Of a DNA stretch of 64,000 nucleotides, positions 42,195-53,593 are shown piece after piece; position 1 is the first letter of the stretch, and each line of letters begins with the position of its first letter. The notes under the pieces were generated by a model. That model saw nothing but the letters and a program-made list of their open reading frames with translations, was not told the DNA's origin and did not search any database. Source of the DNA: Phycisphaerales bacterium (GTDB lineage Bacteria > Planctomycetota > Phycisphaerae > Phycisphaerales > UBA1924); NCBI GenBank assembly GCA_040221175.1, contig JAVJVK010000004.1, positions 352,268-416,267 of the forward strand, in the 5' to 3' direction. The position numbers and the translations under genes were made by a program.

Positions 42195-43562
42195 TCAGCT
42201 TGGCTGCACGGTCCCCTGGACGGGACGGTCCTCTCGGGCCATCGGATCACTCGGGGCGTGATCGACTCGCTCACCGGGCAACGGGTTGAACCTTGAGCCC
42301 AGCATCTGGATCTTGCGATTGGGGTTGTACGCCGGCAGGCGACCCACCACGAACCACAGCACCGCGGCCAGCACCAGGTTGCCCCCAAACATCATAACCG
42401 GGTGGGCCAAGCCCTGGGGGATGCCGAAGAAGACCGCCACCGACGTCAGCACCAGCACCACCAGCGCGAGCGGGATCATGCCCTGCCAGGCCGAGCTCAT
42501 GACCTGGTCGTACCGCAGACGAGGCACCGTCCACCGCACCAGCATGATCAGGAACACCAGCGCCCCGACCTTGGCAAAGTACACGCCCAGCTTGGCCAGC
42601 ACCGCCAGCAGACCCGTCGCACCGGTCGCCGTCAGGGGATCGCTCAGGCCGGGCACGGGCGAGAGCGTGAAGCCACCCAGGAACAACAGGGCGAAGAACG
42701 CCGCGCTCACCGCCACGTGGCTGTACTCGGCCAGGAAGAACAGAGCGAACCGCATGGAGTTGTACTCGGTGTGGTAGCCGCCCACCAGCTCGCTCTCCGC
42801 CTCGGCGTTGTCAAACGGGGTCCGGTTCGACTCGGCCAGCATGGCGATGAAGAAGATCAGGGCCGCAATGGGCTGGCTGGCGATCAACCACCCGTTGGTT
42901 TCCTGGTAGGCGATGATGTCCATCGGCAGCAGGCTGCCCACCATCACCAGCACGCACAGAAGGCTGATGCCCAGCGGCAGCTCATAGGCCAGCATCTGGG
43001 CCGTCGCCCGCAGGCCGCCCAGGAACGAGTACTTGTTGTTGCTGGCCCAGCCGCCCAGGGTGATGCCGTACACGCCCAGCGACGCGATGGCGATCATGTA
43101 GATCACCCCCACGTTCACCGGCAGGGCGGCGATCTGCACCACCCCACCCTCGACCGGCAGGTTCAGGAAGGGAATCGTGAAGCTCGGGCACTCCCACAGC
43201 CCACCCCACGGGATGATGGCGAAGCCGATCAGGGCAGGGATTACCACGATGCCCGGGGCCAGCGTGAACAGCACCTTGTCCACCTTGCCGGGCGTGTAGT
43301 CCTCCTTCAGCATGAACTTGATGCCGTCGGCCAGCGGCTGGCCCAGCCCCAGCAGCCGGGGCCCCTTAAGGAACTTCAGGAACGGCAGCCCCAGATCGAA
43401 GCCCGTGCGGTTGGGCCCGATGCGGTCCTGGATGTACGCCGAGATCTTCCGCTCGGCGTACGTGAAGTACCCCGCCCCGGCCAGCAGCACGTGGACCATG
43501 ACGGCATACACCGTGACGCTGACGATGAGCTGGGCGGATATGAAGGAGAGCAGGTCGGTCAT
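42195..43562 (-). CDS. nuoH: NADH-quinone oxidoreductase subunit H
   Basis: 455 residues with about eight to nine spans. Conserved NuoH segments are clear: YFTYAERKISAYIQDRIGPNRTG (first loop, quinone/Q-module contact), GGWASNNKYSFLGGLRATAQMLAYE, FIAMLAESNRTPFDNAEAESELVGGYHTEYNSMRFALFFLAEY and VRWTVPRLRYDQVM. It is the membrane-arm subunit beside the quinone chamber of complex I. It is longer than the usual 330-400 residues because of extended loops and a C-terminal tail. No other nuo gene lies within the window, which is unusual for this subunit. Confidence 0.93.
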   Translation of the reverse strand: MTDLLSFISAQLIVSVTVYAVMVHVLLAGAGYFTYAERKISAYIQDRIGPNRTGFDLGLPFLKFLKGPRLLGLGQPLADGIKFMLKEDYTPGKVDKVLFTLAPGIVVIPALIGFAIIPWGGLWECPSFTIPFLNLPVEGGVVQIAALPVNVGVIYMIAIASLGVYGITLGGWASNNKYSFLGGLRATAQMLAYELPLGISLLCVLVMVGSLLPMDIIAYQETNGWLIASQPIAALIFFIAMLAESNRTPFDNAEAESELVGGYHTEYNSMRFALFFLAEYSHVAVSAAFFALLFLGGFTLSPVPGLSDPLTATGATGLLAVLAKLGVYFAKVGALVFLIMLVRWTVPRLRYDQVMSSAWQGMIPLALVVLVLTSVAVFFGIPQGLAHPVMMFGGNLVLAAVLWFVVGRLPAYNPNRKIQMLGSRFNPLPGERVDHAPSDPMAREDRPVQGTVQPS

Positions 43563-43678
43563 GGGAGGCGATGATAGACGGGATCTCGCCGGTGGATTGG
43601 CCCGGCGTCGCCACCGATCCGGGGCCTCGCATAACCTCTCCTCATCGCCGCAGTCCAGGACAGCATCGGAGGCTGAAC

Positions 43679-44521
43679 ATGCCGACCCAAGGCAATGACC
43701 GCATGACGTGGATCAGTTCCTACCCGAGATCCGGCAATACCTGGGTCCGGTTCCTGATCGTCAACTGCCTGGTCGACCACGAGTTTGATTGGGACACGGC
43801 GATGAATGCCTTCGCATTCGAGCTCTACTACTACCTCGAGCGGATGCGAGACGATGGCTGGTCGAAGCAGGACGTCATCGACAAGCTCAAGAGCGTGGTC
43901 AAGGACCAACCCACCGCTGGCATGTTTGGCGACACCGTCTACATGAAGTCTCATAATCGCTGGAGCGATGATCACCCATTTGCGGAGTACACCGACAGAG
44001 CGATCCTCATCGTTCGGAACCCGCGCGACGTGCTCCTGAGCGGCGCCAACTACCACAACCTGATGGTCGATCCGGACACGCCCGCGGTGGAGTATGCACG
44101 CGAGTTTATCGAACACGGCGGCGACCCGCGGTGGATCCGAAATGGCTATGGCACGTGGTTCGAGCACTATCAGTCGTGGACGAACGCGAGCTTTCCTGTA
44201 CACGTTGTGCGATACGAGGATCTGAAGTCCGATCCCATCCAGCCACTCATGGCGATGTGCAAGTTCCTCGGTTTCGAAGTCTCAAAGGAAGACGCCGCCA
44301 GAGCAGCCGAGCGTACGAAGATCGCCAAGCTTCGGGACGTGGAGCACAAGGCGCGCCAGGCCGGTCGAATCACCGACTTCAACGCCGGCTTCAACTTCTT
44401 CAACAAGGGCAAGAGCGGCCAATCGCTCGATGATCTCGAGCCCGGCCTGGACGAGAAGTTCGATCGGGCCTTTGCCGAGCAGATGGGGGCAACGGGCTAT
44501 TCGCCGCGAGCTCGCGTCTGA
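43679..44521 (+). CDS. Sulfotransferase-domain protein
   Basis: 280 residues from MPTQGNDRMTW; GGAGG lies 6 bases upstream of this ATG, and the frame open further upstream overlaps the nuoH start region. The PAPS 5'-phosphosulfate loop is TWISSYPRSGNTWVRFLIV (about 10-28) and the 3'-phosphate motif is AILIVRNPRDVLLSGANYH. VHVVRYEDLKSDPIQPLMAMCKFLGFE is the usual third block. It is of the sulfotransfer_1 type, moving sulfate from PAPS to an unknown acceptor, perhaps a carbohydrate. It faces a second, more diverged sulfotransferase across an 18-bp gap. Confidence 0.87.
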   Translation: MPTQGNDRMTWISSYPRSGNTWVRFLIVNCLVDHEFDWDTAMNAFAFELYYYLERMRDDGWSKQDVIDKLKSVVKDQPTAGMFGDTVYMKSHNRWSDDHPFAEYTDRAILIVRNPRDVLLSGANYHNLMVDPDTPAVEYAREFIEHGGDPRWIRNGYGTWFEHYQSWTNASFPVHVVRYEDLKSDPIQPLMAMCKFLGFEVSKEDAARAAERTKIAKLRDVEHKARQAGRITDFNAGFNFFNKGKSGQSLDDLEPGLDEKFDRAFAEQMGATGYSPRARV

Positions 44522-45308
44522 TCCGCTGACGCCGCTTCGCTACCAGTTCAGGTCGCTCTCGTACCCGGTCTCGATGAGCGTCTGACCGTACATCGACTTG
44601 AAGGCGTCCTTCACGCGGTCGGTGAAGTGGTTCTGCCAATCCCCGGCTACACCCTTGCGATGGTGCTCGCGCACGCTCTCGACGCCGCGTGCCCGACCCG
44701 TTCGTGCCTGGAAGCTCTCCGCTTCGATCGCCACCCGCCGCACAACAATGTCTGAATCGAATCCGGCGAAGTCGAAGATTTGATTGAACTGGCCGACCTC
44801 GTCGGCCACGAGATCTTCGTATCGAATGATGAGCTTGCGACATTCCGGCTTATGCAGCCAACTCCGCTGGATGTCGGCCATGCCACGCAGGCGCTCGCGA
44901 ATTACGAACAGCAGCCCTTCTTCCATGCTCAAGTCGTCGAGCGTCCTGCGGCTCTCTGCGACCGCGTCATTGATGACGCCGTGGCTGTACTTCATGCTGA
45001 AGTACCACGAGACGGCGGCATCACGCAGATCTCGGATGACGACCAGGTGACGATGATGGGGGCGGGGCGTGACCTGCTGATCAAACCACTGTGCGGCCAT
45101 ATATACCGGCGTATACACCGCGCCCTGCCGGAGCACGTCGTCGCGTACGTTCGCCATGTCACCATCCGCAACGACGATGCGATCGGAAACGAGTCGGTTG
45201 AGAACGCCACGAACCCACTGGCTTCCGGATTTCCAGTGCGTGATGTGGAAGACGATGTCGTCAGGGGGCGCCTTCGGCAGCGTTGGTGCAGTACGAGCAG
45301 TACGCGAC

Positions 45309-47769
<2,461 letters not shown>

Positions 47770-47778
47770 GCGTCACGC

Positions 47779-48258
47779 TCAGAGCTTGGGGGCGTCTTCG
47801 TCGTCGTCGTCGTCGAAGTCAAAGTCCGAGAACAGATCCTCGTCTTCGTCATCGAGCACCGAGCCCTGCCCGACCTGCTTGCTGGCCTGGGGCTGGCTGC
47901 GGGGCTGCTCAAGTTCACTGGGGGTGCCCTGCTCGATGGCGGCGTCGTTGTCGATGCTGGCCGGGTTGCCATCCACGCGCAATACCATGAACGCCGGCCC
48001 GATTTTCATGACGTCGCCGGGCACCATCTCGGCCTCTTCGACCTGCAGGCCATTGATGAACGTGCCGTTGCTCGACCCCAGGTCCTCGACCGAGAGCCCG
48101 CCATTGCTGTTGGGCTCGACGCGGCAATGCTCCCTGGAGACCTCGGCCACGGGGATGCGCAGGTCGCAATCCTCCTCGCGGCCGATGATGCGGGCACGGG
48201 AAACGGCGAAGGGGCGTTGCTCACCATCGGACGTCACGAGCACGAGTTCGATCGACAC
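47779..48258 (-). CDS. FHA-domain protein with acidic C-terminal tail
   Basis: 159 residues from a GTG start (complement 48256-48258), preferred because AGGAG lies 8 bases upstream; the frame open above it has no homology. The FHA domain covers residues 3-95 with GREEDCDLRIPVAEVSREHCRVE, VEDLGSSNGTFINGLQVEE and a final strand IGPAFMVLRV, so it should read phosphothreonine. The last 60 residues are glutamine/serine then nearly pure D/E/F (DLFSDFDFDDDDDEDAPKL). The partner kinase is not in view. It is divergent from hemW. Confidence 0.82.
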   Translation of the reverse strand: MSIELVLVTSDGEQRPFAVSRARIIGREEDCDLRIPVAEVSREHCRVEPNSNGGLSVEDLGSSNGTFINGLQVEEAEMVPGDVMKIGPAFMVLRVDGNPASIDNDAAIEQGTPSELEQPRSQPQASKQVGQGSVLDDEDEDLFSDFDFDDDDDEDAPKL

Positions 48259-48318
48259 GGCGTACACTCCTGCTTGCGGCCACGTCTTCGGGCCCGAGCC
48301 TGTTCCCACTGACCCCGC

Positions 48319-49575
48319 TTGGGGGCTGGAACGATTGCGTCTGGCCCGACGCCGGGCCAACACCTGGTGGCAGAAGTGGACCGTACCCCGATCACCGTCG
48401 CCGGGCAACGCCAGGGTGCGACCCATCCGTTGGAATCATTGCACCCCGATGAGACGGCGTCGGCACCCGTCCAAGCCCTGTACATCCACGTACCGTTCTG
48501 CTTCCACAAGTGCCACTACTGCGACTTCTACAGCCTTGTGGACACCCGCGATCGGCAGGGCCCCTTTACTGACCGCCTGATCGCCGAACTCGCCCATATC
48601 GCCCCTTTCGCCGGCCCGCTCATTAGCATCTTCGTTGGCGGCGGCACCCCCACGTTGCTCCGACCCGACCTGTGGCGGCAGATTCTGGCGTGCCTGCACG
48701 AGCACTATGAACTGGCCGACGCCGAGTTCACGGTCGAGTGCAATCCCGAGACGGCCACGCCCGAACTGCTGGCGGTGCTTGCAGCCGGCGGGGTCAACCG
48801 CATCAGCATCGGGGCGCAGAGCTTCAACCCCGCGCACCTGAAGACCCTGGAACGCTGGCACGATCCGGCCAACGTGGGCCGCGCGATCGAATTGGCGCGC
48901 TGCGCCGGCATTTCGCGCCAATCGGTGGACCTCATCTGCGCCATCCCGGGCCAGACGCTCGACGAGTGGGAGGCGGACCTCACACAGGCGGTCATGTTCG
49001 GCGTGGAACATCTCAGTTGCTATGCGCTGACCTACGAGCCCAACACCGCGATGACCGCGCGGATGGAGCGCGGGCAGTTCGAGCCGGCTGACGAAGATCT
49101 TGAGGCCGACATGCTGCAACTCACGCTCGACACGCTCCGCGCGCACGGATACGACCGCTACGAGGTGAGCAACTATGCCAGGCCCAACGCCGAATGCCGG
49201 CACAATCTGGCGTACTGGCGGCAGGACCAGTGGCTCGCGGCGGGGCCATCGGCCAGCGGACTCGTCGCCGGCTGGCGGTGGAAGAACGTGCCCCGACTCG
49301 ATTCGTATCTGGGCGCGCCGGGCGACCGTGGCCTGCCTCCCGCCATCGACGTCGAGGCCCCGGATGCTCGCCGGGCGATGGCCGAGCGGATCATGACCGG
49401 CCTGAGGCTGCGCGAGGGCATCGACGCGGCATCGCTCCCTGACAAACTGCACGCCGAGGCGCACCGGCAGCGTGATGGTGGTAATCTGGTGATCGACGGC
49501 GATCGCTGGCGGCTGACCGATCAGGGCATGATGCTCGCCGATGGAATCGCGGCTGAGTTGATGTCGCTGCTCTAG
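48319..49575 (+). CDS. hemW: HemW-like radical SAM protein (coproporphyrinogen oxidase family)
   Basis: 418 residues as drawn from a TTG at 48319; a GTG at 48367 is also possible, and the conserved part starts ALYIHVPFCFHKCHYCDFYS. The CxxxCxxC iron-sulfur motif is CFHKCHYC. SIFVGGGTPTLL, VECNPETATPELLAVLAAGGVNRISIGAQSFN and LICAIPGQTLDEWEADL follow, and the YEVSNYARPNAECRHNLAYWRQDQWLAAGPSASG block is typical of HemW rather than HemN. HemW is a heme chaperone, not a true coproporphyrinogen oxidase, in the species studied. Its stop shares CTAG with the convergent gene. Confidence 0.9.
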   Translation: MGAGTIASGPTPGQHLVAEVDRTPITVAGQRQGATHPLESLHPDETASAPVQALYIHVPFCFHKCHYCDFYSLVDTRDRQGPFTDRLIAELAHIAPFAGPLISIFVGGGTPTLLRPDLWRQILACLHEHYELADAEFTVECNPETATPELLAVLAAGGVNRISIGAQSFNPAHLKTLERWHDPANVGRAIELARCAGISRQSVDLICAIPGQTLDEWEADLTQAVMFGVEHLSCYALTYEPNTAMTARMERGQFEPADEDLEADMLQLTLDTLRAHGYDRYEVSNYARPNAECRHNLAYWRQDQWLAAGPSASGLVAGWRWKNVPRLDSYLGAPGDRGLPPAIDVEAPDARRAMAERIMTGLRLREGIDAASLPDKLHAEAHRQRDGGNLVIDGDRWRLTDQGMMLADGIAAELMSLL

Positions 49576-50315
49576 GCCTCTTCGCGCACGACGCCGGGCT
49601 TGTTGAGGCCGATGCGCTTGAGCGTAGCGATGAAGTCTCGCGGCAGGGGCGCGTGCACGTCGACCTGCTGGCCGGTCAATGGATGCACGAATGCGAGGCG
49701 GTGGGCGTGCAGCATCATTCGGCTGGCGGCGTCGGCCACGGTGGGATTGGCGTACAGGTCGTCGCCCAGGATGGCGCAGCCGATCGACGCCAGGTGCACC
49801 CGGACCTGGTGCAGGCGGCCGGTGATGGCCCGGCATTCGAGCAGCGCGGCGGCGGGGTTCTGCTCGACCAGGCGGTAGGCCGTCAGGGCGGGCTTGCCGC
49901 TGCTTGCGATGCGAGCGAGCTTCTTGTCCTTCTGCTCTTCCAGGATGGGGCGGTTGATGGTGCCGGTGGGCAGCTTCGAGGGGGCGCGGCGGGTGATGGC
50001 GTAGTAGAACTTGGCAAGCTCGCGCTTGCGGAAGAGTTCGGCCAGCGCGTCGTAGCTTTCGGTCGAGAGGGCCACCAGCAACAAGCCGCTCGTGGGCTTG
50101 TCCAGCCGGTGCATCATGCCGAACTCGCGGGAGCGGCCGACGTTCTGGAGCCTGGCGCCGTACTGGGCGAACAAGCCGTTGAGCAGCGTATCGCTGGCGT
50201 GGGCCTTCCCCGGCACGGTGGCCAGGCGGGCGCGCTTGTCGACGACGAGCAGGTGCTCGTCTTCGTAGCGCACCTTGAACGTGACGCGCTCGTTGGGCTC
50301 GATGCTCAGGTTCAT
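49572..50315 (-). CDS. RluA-family RNA pseudouridine synthase
   Basis: 247 residues from MNLSIEPNERVTF (ATG complement 50313-50315). The catalytic motif is MMHRLDKPTSGLLLVALS with the aspartate of HRLDKPTSG. LAKFYYAITRRAP, TAYRLVEQNPAAALLECRAITGRLHQVRVHLASIGCAILGDDLYA complete the RluA pattern. No S4 domain is visible, so it resembles the RluA/RluC-like stand-alone forms; the target base cannot be told. Stop overlaps hemW by four bases (49572-49575). Start is 4 bp after the upstream 6-phosphogluconolactonase-like gene, so they are one operon. Confidence 0.9.
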   Translation of the reverse strand: MNLSIEPNERVTFKVRYEDEHLLVVDKRARLATVPGKAHASDTLLNGLFAQYGARLQNVGRSREFGMMHRLDKPTSGLLLVALSTESYDALAELFRKRELAKFYYAITRRAPSKLPTGTINRPILEEQKDKKLARIASSGKPALTAYRLVEQNPAAALLECRAITGRLHQVRVHLASIGCAILGDDLYANPTVADAASRMMLHAHRLAFVHPLTGQQVDVHAPLPRDFIATLKRIGLNKPGVVREEA

Positions 50316-50319
50316 GGGC

Positions 50320-51099
50320 CTACCACCGATCCTGCGGGTTGGCGTCGTGATCGACGTACCAGCGTGTGTGCCCGCCGAGCAATTCGGGCACGGGCGAGCG
50401 TTCGCCCGAGGCGACCTGCTGCAACGCGGGCGCAACGTGCTTGCCAACCGCCAGCACGCCCATGAATCGGCTGCCTGCGAGCATGCGCTCGGTCAGGGTG
50501 ACAGATTCATCGGGAAGACGCACGGCCAGGCGGTCTTCGCGGCGGGCGTGGCGGGAATCCAGGCGCCCGGCGATGCCATCGGGCCCGAGCCCAAGGACGG
50601 CCATGTCCAGCCGGTCGTGCCCCGAGGGCCGGGCGCCCAGGTGCTTCTGGAGCTCGCGCTCGTACTCGGCGTCGGCTGCGGGGCGGAATGCGGAGATGCC
50701 GTGCACCTGATCCCTTGGAATGCCCGAGTGGCCGATGATGAGGTCTCGCAGCAGGCCGTAGACGCTCTGCGGATGATCGTGGGCCACCGGCTGTTCGTCG
50801 ATAGTCCAAAGGTGTGTATCGCGCCAGGGCAGGGCGCGGTAGGCCGGGTCGGTCATGAGCTCCCTGCACAGTCGTTCGAGCAACTTGAGGGTGCTGCCAC
50901 CCGAAACCGCCAGATGGAAGCTCCCGAACTCCCTGACGCAGGCGGTGGCCTGCAGGGTCATATCGCTCGCGATGGCGGCCAGAGCGTCTTCAACCGAGGC
51001 TTCGAAGGCGACCGAGTCGCGCAGCGCGGGCGGCGTTGGGTCCTTCTCGAGTTCGATGGGCGGGAGTTCCACGGGGCATTGTCGCCTACCAAGACCCAT
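50320..51099 (-). CDS. 6-phosphogluconolactonase-like protein (altered active-site motif)
   Basis: 259 residues. The Pgl/glucosamine-6-phosphate-isomerase fold is seen in FGSFHLAVSGGSTLKLLERL (about 61-80), DTHLWTIDEQPVAHDHPQSVYGLLRDLI, and LDMAVLGLGPDGIAGRLDS. In true 6-phosphogluconolactonase the last motif is GxGPDGHTASLFP; here H-T-A-S-L-F is replaced by I-A-G-R-L-D, so the phosphate/catalytic region is altered. It may have a changed substrate or be inactive. The gene is upstream of the pseudouridine synthase with a 4-bp gap. Confidence 0.75.
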   Translation of the reverse strand: MGLGRRQCPVELPPIELEKDPTPPALRDSVAFEASVEDALAAIASDMTLQATACVREFGSFHLAVSGGSTLKLLERLCRELMTDPAYRALPWRDTHLWTIDEQPVAHDHPQSVYGLLRDLIIGHSGIPRDQVHGISAFRPAADAEYERELQKHLGARPSGHDRLDMAVLGLGPDGIAGRLDSRHARREDRLAVRLPDESVTLTERMLAGSRFMGVLAVGKHVAPALQQVASGERSPVPELLGGHTRWYVDHDANPQDRW

Positions 51100-51223
51100 A
51101 AAGCCACACCTGGGCCCGGGTCACGCACGCAACCTGTTGGTTGTAGACTGGTAGGAGACCGGGCCCTCGGGGAGGGCACGGCGGCTCGAACCACGCCGCC
51201 GGCACGAGGAGCAGCACCGCATC

Positions 51224-52942
51224 ATGGCATCGGACACCCCAAGACTCGTCCTGCGGCCCCAGGGCTGGCAGGGCCGAACCCACACGCTGGATGGCCGGGA
51301 GATCACCATCGGCCGGCATCCATCCAACACGGTTCGGCTGGCCGACGAAAAGGCCAGCCGGCACCACTGTGCCGTTCGGACGGACGTGACGGGCCGCTAC
51401 CTGGTGGTCGATCTGGACTCTCGCAACGGCACCCGCGTCAACGAGGTCAAGGTCCAGCAGTCGTACCTGGATGAGGGCGATGTGTTGCGGGTTGGCGGGC
51501 ACGAGTTCGTGGTCGAACTGGTTGCCGGCGGCGCCGAGGAAGAAGGCGGCAGCGGCGACTCGGCCACGGCCACGGCGACCCGGACCAGCCGCAAGAAGCG
51601 CGGGAGTTCGACGTCCGCCGCCAAGGCAACCTGGGCCAGGGAGATCCGCCGGACGATCGAGAGCCTGCCGCCGGCCGGAGAAGTCATCGAGGACGTGGTG
51701 ATCCTGAATGCGTCGGGGGAGCGGACCGGAGCCTTGAAGGGCGAGAGCCCCGGGCCGGTGGCCGTCCGACTGCTGTTGTCCAGCGCCGACAAGAGCCGGG
51801 CGACGGACATTCATTTGGAGCCTCGCGGCGAGACGTACCAGGCGCGGCTGCGCGTGGACGGGCAGATGGTGCCCCTGGCCGAGTTGCCCAGCAGCGCGGG
51901 CGTGCTGGCGTGCAACCTGATCAAGACCGCGTGCGAGCTCGAGGTCTCGGGCAAGCAGGCCATCCACGACGGCACCATGTCGGCGATCTTCGAAGGTCTG
52001 GGCGAGGGCGGCGGCGACCGGCGGGTGGAGTATCGCGTGAGCTTCACGCCGGCCGTGGGCGGGCAGAAGCTGGTGATGCGCGTACTCGATGGTCGGGGCG
52101 TGCCGCACTCGATCGACAGCCTGGGGCTGGCGCCGTACATGCAGCCGCGCATCCGCAAGGTGGTCGGCAAGGACGCTGGCATGCTGCTTGTGTGCGGCCC
52201 CACGGGCAGCGGCAAGACGACCACGCTGCACAACTGCGTGCGCGAGATCGACCGCGAGCGCAAGAACGTCATCACCATCGAAGACCCAGTGGAGTACAAG
52301 CTGTCGGGCGTCACGCAGATTCCCGTGGACGACAAGCAGGGACTGGGCTTCAGCGGATTGCTGCGCAGCGTGCTGCGGCAGGACCCCGACGTGATCCTGG
52401 TGGGCGAGATCCGCGACGAGGAGACGGCGCGGACGGCCATGCAGGCGGCGATGACCGGGCATCTTGTTTTCTCGACCGTACACGCTAAGGACACGGTGGC
52501 GGCGATCTTCCGGCTGCTGGATCTGGGGGTTGAGCCCTACCTGGTCGCCAACGCGCTTGACCTGGTGCTGGCCCAGCGGCTTGTGCGCGTGCTGTGCACG
52601 AACTGCCGGCGCGAGGTGCCGCTGAGCCCGGGTCAGGCGAGCAAGCTCGGAGCCACGCTCAGCAAGCACTCGGGCTCGTCGAGCAAGGCTAACCACGTCT
52701 ATACGCCCACGGGTTGCGCGCGATGCTTGCGAACGGGCTTCGTCGGGCGGCGGGCGATCTTCGAGCTTCTCGAATTCAATGATGCGCTGCGTGACATCGT
52801 GCTGCGCGAGCCCTCGATCCAGGCGATCAAGAAGGTGATCGAGGCCGACCTGTTCACCACGCTGCGCAGCTTCGGCCTGCGACTGGCGGCGCAGGGCGTG
52901 ACGAGCCTTGAAGAGGTCGATCAGGTGGCGGGCGAGGAGTGA
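51224..52942 (+). CDS. FHA domain fused to GspE/PilB-type secretion ATPase
   Basis: 572 residues. An FHA domain comes first (residues 8-98: ITIGRHPSNTVRLADEKASRHHCAVRTD, VVDLDSRNGTRVNEVKV). A low-complexity linker (TATATRTSRKKRGSSTSAA) leads to the ATPase: ATDIHLEPRGETYQARLRVDG (N2 domain), Walker A GPTGSGKTTTLHN near 324, the Asp box ITIEDPVEYKL, Walker B VILVGEIRDEETA near 390, and the His box GHLVFSTVHAKDTVAA. The tetracysteine zinc loop is present (CTNCRRE ... CARC). It should drive a type II secretion or type IV pilus machine. FHA replaces the usual N1 domain. Confidence 0.9.
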   Translation: MASDTPRLVLRPQGWQGRTHTLDGREITIGRHPSNTVRLADEKASRHHCAVRTDVTGRYLVVDLDSRNGTRVNEVKVQQSYLDEGDVLRVGGHEFVVELVAGGAEEEGGSGDSATATATRTSRKKRGSSTSAAKATWAREIRRTIESLPPAGEVIEDVVILNASGERTGALKGESPGPVAVRLLLSSADKSRATDIHLEPRGETYQARLRVDGQMVPLAELPSSAGVLACNLIKTACELEVSGKQAIHDGTMSAIFEGLGEGGGDRRVEYRVSFTPAVGGQKLVMRVLDGRGVPHSIDSLGLAPYMQPRIRKVVGKDAGMLLVCGPTGSGKTTTLHNCVREIDRERKNVITIEDPVEYKLSGVTQIPVDDKQGLGFSGLLRSVLRQDPDVILVGEIRDEETARTAMQAAMTGHLVFSTVHAKDTVAAIFRLLDLGVEPYLVANALDLVLAQRLVRVLCTNCRREVPLSPGQASKLGATLSKHSGSSSKANHVYTPTGCARCLRTGFVGRRAIFELLEFNDALRDIVLREPSIQAIKKVIEADLFTTLRSFGLRLAAQGVTSLEEVDQVAGEE

Positions 52943-52948
52943 TCGCCG

Positions 52949-53527
52949 TCAGCTATTCAAGATCGCTGCGACCCTCGCTTGCAGGGCGGGTACGACGTCT
53001 TTGATGAACCAGGGATTGCGTGCCAGCCATCGGTTGTTGCGTGGCGACGGATGCGGCAGCACGATCTTCTCGGGAAGCAAGTCCGCGGATGATTGGACGG
53101 CCTGGGTGAGATTGTCGTAGCGATCGCCGAGTTCGTATCCGAAGGCGTACCGGCCGATGAGCACCGTGAGTTCAATGTGTTGCAGGCTCGTGCGCAGCTT
53201 GCCGTGCCATGCTGGCGCGCACTCGGGGCGAGGGGGCAGGTCTCCGCCAGAACCGGCTCCCGGATAGCAGAAGCCCATGGGCAGGATGGCGAACCTGTTG
53301 GCGTCGTAGAACACTTGCTCGCTCACGCCCAGCCACTCGCGAAGGCGCTGGCCGCTCCGATCGCTCCAAGGGGTGCCGCTGGCGTGGGCAACCGAACCGG
53401 GCGCCTGTCCGATCAACAGTACCCGCGCGTTCGCGCTTGCCTGAAGGAGGGGTCTCGGCCCCAGCGGCAGGTGTTCGGCACAAAGCGTACAGGCCCGAAC
53501 TTCGCGTATCAGCACATCGAGACGCAT
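52949..53527 (-). CDS. Uracil-DNA glycosylase family protein
   Basis: 192 residues from MRLDVLIREVRACTLC (ATG complement 53525-53527), supported by GGAG 6-7 bases upstream. The UDG-fold motifs are VLLIGQAPGSVAHASGTPWSDRSGQRLREWLG and, near the C terminus, IVLPHPSPRNNRWLARNPWF (the H-P-S-P motif). CTLC near the start is only one cysteine pair, so an iron-sulfur cluster of family 4 is not certain. The YHS gene is 66 bp upstream on the same strand. It converges on the GspE gene with a 6-bp gap. Confidence 0.85.
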   Translation of the reverse strand: MRLDVLIREVRACTLCAEHLPLGPRPLLQASANARVLLIGQAPGSVAHASGTPWSDRSGQRLREWLGVSEQVFYDANRFAILPMGFCYPGAGSGGDLPPRPECAPAWHGKLRTSLQHIELTVLIGRYAFGYELGDRYDNLTQAVQSSADLLPEKIVLPHPSPRNNRWLARNPWFIKDVVPALQARVAAILNS

Positions 53528-53593
53528 GGGCGACTCCAGATCCAAAGAAAGCCCCATCCGCGCTTTCGCACGGGTGGGACGGGTGCGAATCAC

